Source: a bacterium | GTDB lineage: Bacteria > Krumholzibacteriota > Krumholzibacteriia > Krumholzibacteriales > Krumholzibacteriaceae | DNA: 5,894 bases | Direction: 5' to 3' | Assembly (NCBI GenBank): GCA_017885175.1 | Contig: JAFNGP010000161.1 | Location: 1-5,894, forward strand | The notes under the pieces: model-generated | Databases searched by the model: none | Told to the model about the DNA's origin: nothing | What the model saw: the letters and a program-made list of their open reading frames with translations, nothing else | Made by a program: the position numbers and the translations under genes | In this document: positions 1-5,349 of the stretch, one piece after another | Layout: each line of letters starts with the position of its first letter | Position numbering within the stretch: the stretch's first letter is position 1

Positions 1-852
1 GATTTCGTTCCCGTCTGCGCCGAGGTGGAGATCGGGCGCGGCGTGCCGCGCGAGCCGATCCGCGTCGTCTCGGGCCCGTACGGTCTCAGGCTCCTCCAGC
101 CTTCGACGTGCTACGACGTGACGGACAGGATGACGCGCTTCGCCGCGGCGTTCCTCGATTCGCTCGCGATCGTCGACGGCTTCATTCTCAAGAGCCGCTC
201 TCCCTCGTGCGGGGTCAGGGACGTGAAGGTGTTCCGCGGCGTCGAGAAGGAAGCGGCCGTCGGGAAGGGCTCGGGCTTCTTCGGCGGGGCGGTCGCGGAG
301 AAATTCCCCGGCCATCCGGTCGAGGACGAGGGGCGCCTCATGAACTTCCGCATCAGGGAGCACTTCCTCACGAGCCTCTACGCCCTCGCGCGCTTCCGCG
401 CGGCCCGAGCGCGGCTCGCGATGCGGGACCTCGTCGACTACCAGGCGCGCAACAAGCTCCTCCTCATGTCGTACAGTCAGAAGGAAATGAGAATTCTCGG
501 AAAGATCGTCGCCAATTCCGGGCTGAAGGCGGCGCACGAGGTCTTCGACGAGTACGAGGCGCACCTTCGCGCGGCGCTCGCGAACCCGCCGAAGTACGTT
601 TCCAATATCAACGTGCTCATGCACGCGGCCGGATATTTCAAGGAAGGGCTCGCCGCTCCCGAGAAGGCGCATTTCCTCGCGGCGCTCGAGAAATACCGCG
701 CCGGGAAGATTCCCCTCAGCGCGGCGATCGCGATCGTGAACTCGTGGCTCGCGCGCTTCGGGAGCGATTACCTGAAGCAGCAGACCTACTTCGAGCCCTA
801 TCCCGAGGCGCTCGTCGAGATCACCGACTCGGGGAAAGGGAGAGATCTCTGA
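1..852 (+). CDS. TudS-like (DUF523) / YbgA-like (DUF1722) fusion protein, 5' partial
   Basis: The reading frame is open from base 1, and family-typical sequence (FVPVCAEVEIGRGVPREP) continues to the left edge. The GTG at 25 is therefore an internal codon and the real start lies outside the window. The visible part has 283 codons; fused proteins of this kind usually run a little over 300 residues, so a few dozen are missing. Codons 1 to about 105 match the DUF523 family, which includes the iron-sulfur thiouracil desulfurase TudS. The PVC cysteine (codon 6) and SPSCG cysteine (codon 70) are present; the third family cysteine, near the N-terminus, would be off the window. Codons about 125 to 275 match YbgA/DUF1722: YQARNKLLLMSYSQKE, NVLMHAAGYFKEGL, YRAGKIPLSAAI and QQTYFEPYPEAL. 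Known for the family: DUF523 members remove sulfur from thiolated bases; the YbgA half has no firmly established role. A desulfurase function here is inferred. No terminator is evident after the stop. Confidence 0.9.
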   Translation, partial: DFVPVCAEVEIGRGVPREPIRVVSGPYGLRLLQPSTCYDVTDRMTRFAAAFLDSLAIVDGFILKSRSPSCGVRDVKVFRGVEKEAAVGKGSGFFGGAVAEKFPGHPVEDEGRLMNFRIREHFLTSLYALARFRAARARLAMRDLVDYQARNKLLLMSYSQKEMRILGKIVANSGLKAAHEVFDEYEAHLRAALANPPKYVSNINVLMHAAGYFKEGLAAPEKAHFLAALEKYRAGKIPLSAAIAIVNSWLARFGSDYLKQQTYFEPYPEALVEITDSGKGRDL

Positions 853-877
853 CATGCGGCGTCCGGGGCGTAACAGA

Positions 878-936
878 TTGACAGGACGTATTTTGGCCCT
901 CCCGCCCGCCCGCCTCGTTTCAATCGCTTGACAGGA
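878..936 (+). repeat. Direct repeat of TTGACAGGA, 50 bp apart
   Basis: TTGACAGGA occurs at 878-886 and again at 928-936, exactly 50 bp apart, upstream of the STAS operon. The second copy provides the -35 box of the predicted promoter. The first has no -10 box at the right distance: the six bases after a 17-bp spacer (901-906) are CCCGCC. It may be a decayed promoter, part of a regulator site, or chance. Confidence 0.4.
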
Positions 937-956
937 ACATGCCCCCGTGATACGAT
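928..956 (+). promoter_or_regulatory. Sigma-70-type extended -10 promoter for the STAS operon
   Basis: A perfect -35 TTGACA (928-933) is separated by 17 bp from TACGAT (951-956). The -10 box is preceded by TG at 948-949, giving the extended -10 form. Transcription should start near 962-964, which leaves an untranslated leader of about 105 nt before the ATG at 1068. The leader is clearly more AT-rich than the surrounding genes. I found no convincing riboswitch or attenuator in it. A sigma-54 element (GG-N10-GC) was looked for in this gap and not found. Confidence 0.72.
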
Positions 957-1056
957 TTCGCCCACCTTGGAGCATTTTCTATTTGTTCCGGGAGCGGATA
1001 GTTTTTACATTAATGCGTACGTGGAATGTTTCTACGCTATTTCAGACGCAAGAGAG

Positions 1057-1061
1057 AGGAG
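1057..1061 (+). promoter_or_regulatory. Ribosome binding site fixing the first STAS start
   Basis: AGGAG lies 6 nt before the ATG at 1068. The in-frame ATG at 1026 would add 14 residues (a basic stretch, MFLRYFRRKREENA) but lacks a well-spaced Shine-Dalgarno sequence. Starting at 1068 also gives a protein the same length as the downstream paralogue. This site therefore decides the start. Confidence 0.8.
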
Positions 1062-1067
1062 AATGCG

Positions 1068-1412
1068 ATGTTGAACATCACAACCCGCGATAAGGCTGGT
1101 GTGATGATTATCGACCTCGAGGGCCAGATCGACGGCGGTCCGGTTTCGGCCAAGGTCCATGAGCTCATCAAGCAGAGCCTCGACAAGGGCCAGAAGAAGT
1201 TCATCTTGAACCTGACCAAGATCAGTTGGCTGAACTCCCTCGGAGCCGGGATACTGATCGCCGCCTACGCTTCGGCGAAGCGTCAGGAAGCCGGGCTCAA
1301 GCTCTTCGGCGTGAGCGATCGCGTGGAAGCCGTTCTCAAGACATGCGGGCTCATCCCCGAAGTGTTCGAGGTATACAAGGATGAGGAAGGCGCGTTAGCG
1401 AGCTTCGCGTGA
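1068..1412 (+). CDS. STAS-domain protein, anti-sigma-factor-antagonist type (first of a pair)
   Basis: A 114-residue protein made of a single STAS domain, the fold of SpoIIAA/RsbV anti-sigma-factor antagonists. The N-terminal strands (VMIIDLEGQIDGG, 12-24), the central strand (KKFILNLTKISWLNSLGAG, 43-61) and the C-terminal LKLFGVSDRVEAVLK segment followed by EVFEVYKDEEGALASF fit the fold. In SpoIIAA the phosphorylated serine sits in a DSSGLG motif; here the aligned residues are N56-S57-L58-G59, so the phosphoacceptor serine is kept while the preceding Asp is Asn. Known for the family: the unphosphorylated form binds a serine-kinase/anti-sigma partner and releases its target, and a PP2C-type phosphatase resets it. 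No kinase or phosphatase gene lies in the window. This gene is first in an operon with the next one, with a 43-bp gap. The domain call is firm; the partner is unknown. Confidence 0.9.
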   Translation: MLNITTRDKAGVMIIDLEGQIDGGPVSAKVHELIKQSLDKGQKKFILNLTKISWLNSLGAGILIAAYASAKRQEAGLKLFGVSDRVEAVLKTCGLIPEVFEVYKDEEGALASFA

Positions 1413-1455
1413 AACGGAATAGATCTGAGAGTATCTTGAGGAGAAGGATGAAACG

Positions 1456-1800
1456 ATGAAGATTAAAAGTCGAGAGGTTGAGGGAGTAACGATATTCGAC
1501 GTCTCGGGCGAGATGTACGGCGGGGCGGAGAACATGGAGCTCGTCACCATGGTCACCGAGCTCGCCAAACAGAAGAAGCTCGATCTCCTGGTCAATCTCT
1601 CAAAGGTGAAATGGATCTCGAGCACCGGCCTCGGCATCCTGGTCTCCGCGAGATCGCGCTTCTCGAAAGAGGGGGGCGTTATAAAGCTCTGCCACCCGAA
1701 CGACAGGGTGCTCGGCATTCTCCAGGTCACGCGGCTCAATATGATATTCGACGTCTTTCCGAACGAGGCGGAGGCTCTCGCCAACTTCAAGAAGAAATAG
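1456..1800 (+). CDS. STAS-domain protein, anti-sigma-factor-antagonist type (second of a pair)
   Basis: A second single-domain STAS protein, also 114 residues, about 29 percent identical to its upstream neighbour by my hand alignment (33 identities with gaps). Shared positions include the GG at 22-23, NL-K--W around 47-53, the serine-glycine motif, KL----DRV and the C-terminal F-V---E-ALA-F. The phosphorylation motif is S55-S56-T57-G58-L59-G60, closer to the SpoIIAA DSSGLG form than the first copy; S56 is the expected phosphoacceptor. The ATG at 1456 is preceded by AAGGA (1444-1448), 7 nt upstream. An ATG at 1448 is out of frame. The gene follows the first STAS gene by 43 bp with no promoter evident between, so they are probably co-transcribed. 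The two may act on different partners or form a heteromeric switch; that is inference. Confidence 0.9.
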   Translation: MKIKSREVEGVTIFDVSGEMYGGAENMELVTMVTELAKQKKLDLLVNLSKVKWISSTGLGILVSARSRFSKEGGVIKLCHPNDRVLGILQVTRLNMIFDVFPNEAEALANFKKK

Positions 1801-1804
1801 CGCG

Positions 1805-1822
1805 GAGCGGAGCGATCCGCTC
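1805..1822 (+). other. 7-bp hairpin with GCGA tetraloop just after the STAS operon
   Basis: GAGCGGA (1805-1811) pairs with TCCGCTC (1816-1822) around a GCGA loop, a GNRA-type tetraloop. It begins 4 nt after the second STAS stop and precedes the main terminator. No T-tract follows, so it is more likely an accessory or 3'-protecting stem than a terminator, or it is chance in GC-rich DNA. Confidence 0.35.
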
Positions 1823-1840
1823 GAGCATGCGGACATCTGA

Positions 1841-1874
1841 CGGGGCGCCTTTCGCGGGCGCCCCGTTTATTTTG
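1841..1874 (+). terminator. Rho-independent terminator of the STAS operon
   Basis: A perfect 9-bp GC-rich stem, CGGGGCGCC (1841-1849) with GGCGCCCCG (1857-1865), encloses a 7-nt loop and is followed by TTTATTTT (1866-1873), a U-rich tract on the plus-strand transcript. On the minus strand the stem is followed by TCAGATGTCC, which is not U-rich, so this works mainly for the STAS transcript. The minus-strand gene's stop codon (1867-1869) lies within the T-tract. Confidence 0.85.
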
Positions 1875-3189
1875 CCGCGCACAGCCAGCCCGGCGAGGCG
1901 CAGATCGCGTAGCGCTCGTTTTCCTCGAGCTGCCGGGAGAAGGCGGGATCCTTCACCTCGTCCAGCCAGGCGCCGTTTCTCGAGATAACGACGAGCCGGT
2001 CGTTGCGGCGATCGATCACGTAGAGCCTCCCGTCGAGGTAGGCGATGTCCCCCCAGCGGCCCGCCTCGATGCTGGTGCCTCCGTAGTACGTGAAGAAGTT
2101 GAAGAAGTTGTAATCGACCGTGCCGTCCGCCGAGACCGAAACGATGCGGCGGTAGTTGTCGTTCCCGTCGAACACGATGTACACGGTCCCCGTCGAATCG
2201 ACGCACATGCCTGCCGGGGCCGCGGCGCCGACCGAGAGGGCCTTCACGACGTCGAAGCCTTGCACGGTCGTGCGCCCGTCCCAGTAAACCCGCCAGAGCG
2301 CGTAGCTCGTCGGGCCGGATTCGCTGATCATGTAGATGTCGCGCGTCACGGGGTCGACGGCGATGGTCTGCCATTTGAGATTGTTGCTGAAGGTGTGCGG
2401 CGATAAAAGGGAGGAGACTCCCGACGACGGACAGTCGATCGTGACGGGCCCGGCTATCGTGAGCCCCGCGAGGATCGAGCCCGGATTCGGATCCATCGAA
2501 ATCTGGAAGTCGCCGGTCCAGGTGATGTAGTCCTCGAGCGCGGGCGTCTCGTGATTAACTTTCCATATCCTGTTCGGCGACGACGCGAAGAGCTCTCCCC
2601 GCGACGAGAAGGAGATGCCGTCTATCAGATCCGTCGTCTCGAGCACCTTCGTGATCCCCTTGGTCACGGGGTCATAGTCGATGATCACGGTGCCCGCTCC
2701 GCTCGCGAGGGACGAGCCGGTCGTCGCGATGAATATGCGCTTTGCGGGCCATTGGCAGACCTCCTCGGGGCTCTCCTCCGTGCAGGCGACCGCGGCCGCC
2801 GTCGCGGAGAGAATCGTGCTGTCCTCGGCTATCGTCGCCCATACGCGCTGGGTTCCCACCCTCGTGCCGAGCTGGAACCGGCACGAGGCGAGGCCGTTCG
2901 CGTCCGTCGAGGCGGTCGGCGGAGTCACGGAAGCGAGGAGCTCCGCGTGCGAGCTGAACTCGACCGGGACGCCCGGCTTCGCGTTGCCGAGAATGTCGCT
3001 CACCCTGACGACAAGCGGCGCGGGGAGCGCCGTGCCCGCGCGTTCGGTCTGGTTGTTTCCCGAATACGCCGTGATGCGGAGCTTCGATGAGCTGTCGGAG
3101 GGGTTTTCGTCGCAGGAGAATTGCGCGAGCGCCGCGAATGCCGGCAACGCCGCAAGGGCGAACGCGCGCATGAAAAAGGTCCGGTTCAT
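1867..3189 (-). CDS. Exported protein with invasin-type Ig-like (Big_1) domain and C-terminal beta-propeller
   Basis: A 440-residue predicted exported protein. Residues 1-22 form a signal peptide: MNRTFFMR, then a hydrophobic run AFALAALPAFAALA. Either signal peptidase I cuts after ALA (22), or C26 is lipidated; the lipobox-like QFSC has Gln at -3, so lipidation is uncertain. Residues about 37-135 resemble a Big_1 (invasin/intimin-type) domain: APLVVRVSDILGNAKPGVPVE, then TASTDANGLASCRFQLGT, the usual switch from allowed values to 'D-NG-A' repeats. From about 148 to 437, repeated short strands of the 'IAVDPVTRDIYMIS', 'MCVDSTGTVYIVF' and 'IAYLDGRLYVIDRRNDRLVVIS' type suggest an NHL/SMP-30-like beta-propeller. 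The ATG at 3189 has GGGAGG 5 nt upstream. The gene is convergent with the STAS operon and divergent from the activator. Ligand, partner and exact location (periplasm or outer surface) are unknown. Confidence 0.85.
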   Translation of the reverse strand: MNRTFFMRAFALAALPAFAALAQFSCDENPSDSSSKLRITAYSGNNQTERAGTALPAPLVVRVSDILGNAKPGVPVEFSSHAELLASVTPPTASTDANGLASCRFQLGTRVGTQRVWATIAEDSTILSATAAAVACTEESPEEVCQWPAKRIFIATTGSSLASGAGTVIIDYDPVTKGITKVLETTDLIDGISFSSRGELFASSPNRIWKVNHETPALEDYITWTGDFQISMDPNPGSILAGLTIAGPVTIDCPSSGVSSLLSPHTFSNNLKWQTIAVDPVTRDIYMISESGPTSYALWRVYWDGRTTVQGFDVVKALSVGAAAPAGMCVDSTGTVYIVFDGNDNYRRIVSVSADGTVDYNFFNFFTYYGGTSIEAGRWGDIAYLDGRLYVIDRRNDRLVVISRNGAWLDEVKDPAFSRQLEENERYAICASPGWLCAAK

Positions 3190-3205
3190 TGCTGCCTCCC
3201 TGATC

Positions 3206-3263
3206 GTGAAACCGTTCGGGCGTGACGGGTGAAGCCGTCTTTCGCAGTCTAGTGAAAAGCCGG
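3206..3263. repeat. Three GTGAA words at 23-bp spacing in the divergent regulatory gap
   Basis: GTGAAACCGT (3206-3215), GTGAAGCCGT (3229-3238, 9 of 10 identical) and GTGAAAAGCCGG (from 3252) begin exactly 23 bp apart. The third copy carries the same GCCG core with two extra bases. They span the leader and predicted promoter of the minus-strand exported-protein gene. Two helical turns would be about 21 bp, so the sites would lie on roughly similar faces. A regulator array is possible; no regulator can be named. Confidence 0.35.
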
Positions 3264-3274
3264 CCTTCCATCAA
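3246..3274 (-). promoter_or_regulatory. Candidate sigma-70-type promoter for the exported-protein gene
   Basis: Read on the minus strand, TTGATG (3274-3269) is followed after 17 bp by TAGACT (3251-3246). Each box matches the consensus at four of six positions. Transcription would start near 3239, leaving a leader of about 50 nt before the ATG at 3189. It is weaker than the rightward promoter in the same gap. Confidence 0.4.
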
Positions 3275-3289
3275 TCCATGATTTCGCCG

Positions 3290-3319
3290 TTGAAACGACC
3301 GGGCGCGCTATGATATAAT
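3290..3319 (+). promoter_or_regulatory. Strong extended -10 promoter for the sigma-54 activator gene
   Basis: TTGAAA (3290-3295), an 18-bp spacer, then a perfect TATAAT (3314-3319) preceded by TG at 3311-3312. Transcription should start near 3326, about 40 nt before the ATG. The activator is thus expressed from a housekeeping promoter rather than a sigma-54 promoter. A small inverted repeat (CGTT-GA-AACG, 3288-3297) overlaps the -35 box and may be chance. Confidence 0.8.
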
Positions 3320-3366
3320 GTAGAAAATCAAATTCGGCGTCACCGCGTTCCAGAGGGGAGAGGGTC

Positions 3367-5289
3367 ATGCTTCCCGGACCTCCGGAGCTGGAAAAACGGT
3401 ACCGCCGGTTCTTGGAAGGCAGGGGGGACGCCGTCGCTCCCCTTTTCTGTTTCCTGCGGGGCGATGGTAGCGCGCGGGCCGGCACGAGAGCCTGGGCGGC
3501 CCTCATCGTTTCGAGGATATTCCTCCTCAAGGGGAATATTCCGCTCGCGCATTCCTATCTGCGGCTCGCCGCGGCGCTTTCCGGCACGGCGGGCGGCTCT
3601 GAGCCGCCGGGCGACGCCCGCGACGCCACGCTGCGGCTCGGGATTCTCGTCAACAGGGCGCTCGTTCTCAAATCACAAGGAAGAACTCCGCAGGCCGCTC
3701 GGCTTCTCCGCGCGCTCGTCGATCGCGCGCTGCGGGAGGGCGAGATCCTCGTCGCGGCGAAGGCGGCCTCGAACCTCGCGCTCTGCATGGCGCGAAGCGG
3801 CGAGACGCGCGACGATGAAGCGCGCGACGGCGCGGGGGGCGACGCGCTCTCGTATCTCGGAATCGCGGAGAAATACTATTCGGCCGTCGGGTGCGAGAGC
3901 GGCCTCTTGCGCACGGGCATGACGCGGGCCCTTCTCGACGCGAAGCATGGACTCGTCGACGAGGCGATCGACCGGCTCTGCGCCGTCACGGGAGCATGCG
4001 CGGGGGAACGGCATTCGCGCGAGAAGGCGGTCGGCCTGCTCCTCGTCGCGGAGCTCTCGCTCGCCCGCGCCGATTTGGAGCGCGCGCGCGCGGCGCTCGA
4101 CGGAGCCGCCGCGATGCGCGAGACGCTCGAGCGGTTCGGCCCGCAGCGCCTGACGTGGCTTCGCCTCGAACGGGAATTCAACCGTAGATCGGGAAACGCG
4201 TACGACGCCCTCGATCGCGCCGCTTCGGGCGCGGCGTCCGTCGCCCGGGAGGCGGCGCCCCGCGTGGCGGCGATGCGCGAGCGCACCGTGACCTCCGTCG
4301 CGCCCCGCCGCGGCGAAGCGCCCGAATCCGCCGGGGAGACGTTTATTACCTGCGATCCTCGAATGGCGGGGCTTCTCGAGGAGATCGAGCGCGCCGCGCG
4401 CCTGCCCTTTCCGATTCTCATCGAGGGAGAATCGGGGACGGGCAAGGAGCTCGTCGCGCGGCTCGTCCACTCCTGGAGCGGGAGGGAGCGGGAGCCCTTC
4501 GTGCCGGTGAACGTGGCCGCGCTTCCGCCGGATCTCTTCGAGAGCATGGCGTTCGGGCACGCGCGGGGCGCGTTCACGGGGGCCGTCGAGAATCGCCCCG
4601 GATTCGCCGCGGCCGCGGGGCGCGGCACGCTCTTTCTCGACGAGATCGGGGAGCTCTCCCCCGCGGTCCAGGCGAAGCTCCTCCGTCTCATCGACAGGCG
4701 CGAGTACATTCCCCTCGGCGAGACGAAACCGAGGCGGTTCGAGGCGCGCGTCGTGGCGGCGACGAATCGCGATCTCGGGGCGGATTGCGCCTCGGGGAGG
4801 CTCAGGGCCGATCTCTACTATCGACTCGCGCCGCTCGTATTCAGGATACCGCCGCTCCGCGAGAGGCCGGCGGACATCGCGCGCCTCGCGCGGCACTTCG
4901 CGGATCGTCTGCGGGAGCTCCACGGAATCGGCCCCGCGGCGATACACGAGAGCGCCCTTGCGGCGCTCTCGCGGCACGCATGGCCCGGGAACGCGCGCGA
5001 GCTCGAGAGCGAGATCCTCAGGGGAGCGCTCGCGGCGAAGGGCGGAGCGATCCGCGCATGCCACCTCTCGCCGGCGGTCATGATGAGCCTGGCCCGAGGC
5101 GCCCCGCCGGCCGGATGCGCCCCGCCCGCCGGCAGCGATCTCGCGGCGCGGGTGAACGCGGTCGAGAGGGACGGGATTCTCGAGGCCCTGCGCGCCTGCG
5201 GCGGAAATCGCACGAACGCCGCGCGGCGGCTCGGCCTGAAACGGACGACGCTTCTCGGCGCGATGCGTCGGCTCGGCATCGAATATTGA
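3367..5289 (+). CDS. Sigma-54-dependent transcriptional activator with TPR-like N-terminal region
   Basis: A 640-residue bacterial enhancer-binding protein. Residues about 40-290 are alanine-rich paired helices of TPR style (LVNRALVLKSQGRTPQAARLLRAL, AVGLLLVAELSLARADLERARAAL) in place of the usual receiver, GAF or PAS input domain. The AAA+ domain covers about 325-560: Walker A GESGTGKE (354-361), the sigma-54-contacting loop GAFTGA (401-406), Walker B TLFLDE (421-426), sensor AATN (464-467), arginine-finger region LYYRL (R486), PPLRER (495-500) and WPGNARELE (539-547). A flexible Pro/Ala/Gly linker (about 577-590) leads to a Fis-type helix-turn-helix (about 603-638: GGNRTNAARRLGLKRTTLLGAM). 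All catalytic motifs are intact, so ATP-driven opening of sigma-54 promoters is expected. The usual ESELFGH before GAFTGA reads ESMAFGH (392-398). The ATG at 3367 has GGGGAG 6 nt upstream. The target promoter and the signal are unknown; no GG-N10-GC element is convincing in the window. Confidence 0.93.
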   Translation: MLPGPPELEKRYRRFLEGRGDAVAPLFCFLRGDGSARAGTRAWAALIVSRIFLLKGNIPLAHSYLRLAAALSGTAGGSEPPGDARDATLRLGILVNRALVLKSQGRTPQAARLLRALVDRALREGEILVAAKAASNLALCMARSGETRDDEARDGAGGDALSYLGIAEKYYSAVGCESGLLRTGMTRALLDAKHGLVDEAIDRLCAVTGACAGERHSREKAVGLLLVAELSLARADLERARAALDGAAAMRETLERFGPQRLTWLRLEREFNRRSGNAYDALDRAASGAASVAREAAPRVAAMRERTVTSVAPRRGEAPESAGETFITCDPRMAGLLEEIERAARLPFPILIEGESGTGKELVARLVHSWSGREREPFVPVNVAALPPDLFESMAFGHARGAFTGAVENRPGFAAAAGRGTLFLDEIGELSPAVQAKLLRLIDRREYIPLGETKPRRFEARVVAATNRDLGADCASGRLRADLYYRLAPLVFRIPPLRERPADIARLARHFADRLRELHGIGPAAIHESALAALSRHAWPGNARELESEILRGALAAKGGAIRACHLSPAVMMSLARGAPPAGCAPPAGSDLAARVNAVERDGILEALRACGGNRTNAARRLGLKRTTLLGAMRRLGIEY

Positions 5290-5298
5290 GGAGCGGCA

Positions 5299-5314
5299 CA
5301 GCCGCATGCGGCTG
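5299..5314. repeat. Perfect 16-bp palindrome between the activator and the acuA-like gene
   Basis: CAGCCGCATGCGGCTG is a perfect inverted repeat beginning 10 nt after the activator stop and ending immediately before the -35 box of the next promoter. As RNA it forms a 6-bp stem with a CATG loop, but no U-tract follows on the plus strand (CTGAAAAAC), so it is a poor intrinsic terminator. As DNA it is placed like an operator. It may do either job or neither. Confidence 0.5.
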
Positions 5315-5343
5315 CTGAAAAACTTGCGCGATCGTGCTATCAT
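5315..5343 (+). promoter_or_regulatory. Extended -10 promoter for the acuA-like gene
   Basis: CTGAAA (5315-5320, four of six consensus positions), a 17-bp spacer, then TATCAT (5338-5343, five of six) preceded by TG at 5335-5336. The predicted start, 6-8 nt downstream, is 5349-5351, which coincides with the GTG at 5350. A direct repeat ATCGTG (5331-5336 and 5347-5352) flanks the -10 box. Confidence 0.6.
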
Positions 5344-5349
5344 TGTATC

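Noticed and set aside
853..927. A terminator for the TudS/YbgA-like gene
   Set aside because: No stem followed by a T-tract could be found; transcription may end by Rho or run on.
1026..1067. A 14-residue N-terminal extension of the first STAS protein from the ATG at 1026
   Set aside because: It has no well-spaced Shine-Dalgarno, it adds a basic stretch unlike STAS family starts, and the ATG at 1068 has AGGAG 6 nt upstream and gives the same length as the paralogue.
1787..2374. A 195-codon minus-strand open frame overlapping the exported-protein gene
   Set aside because: It is a frame-shifted shadow, Arg/His/Gly-rich and without a domain, whereas the main frame has a signal peptide, a ribosome binding site and recognisable domains.
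5042..5055. A 14-base word, GCGGAGCGATCCGC, also found at 1807-1820
   Set aside because: One copy is inside the activator coding sequence and one after the STAS operon. The word is self-complementary and GC-rich, so chance recurrence is likely and the contexts have nothing in common.
5295..5309. A sigma-54 (-24/-12) promoter before the acuA-like gene: GG at 5295-5296 and GC at 5308-5309
   Set aside because: The spacing is 11 bp rather than the invariant 10, the flanking bases fit poorly, and the GC lies inside the palindrome. A better sigma-70 type promoter is present just downstream.
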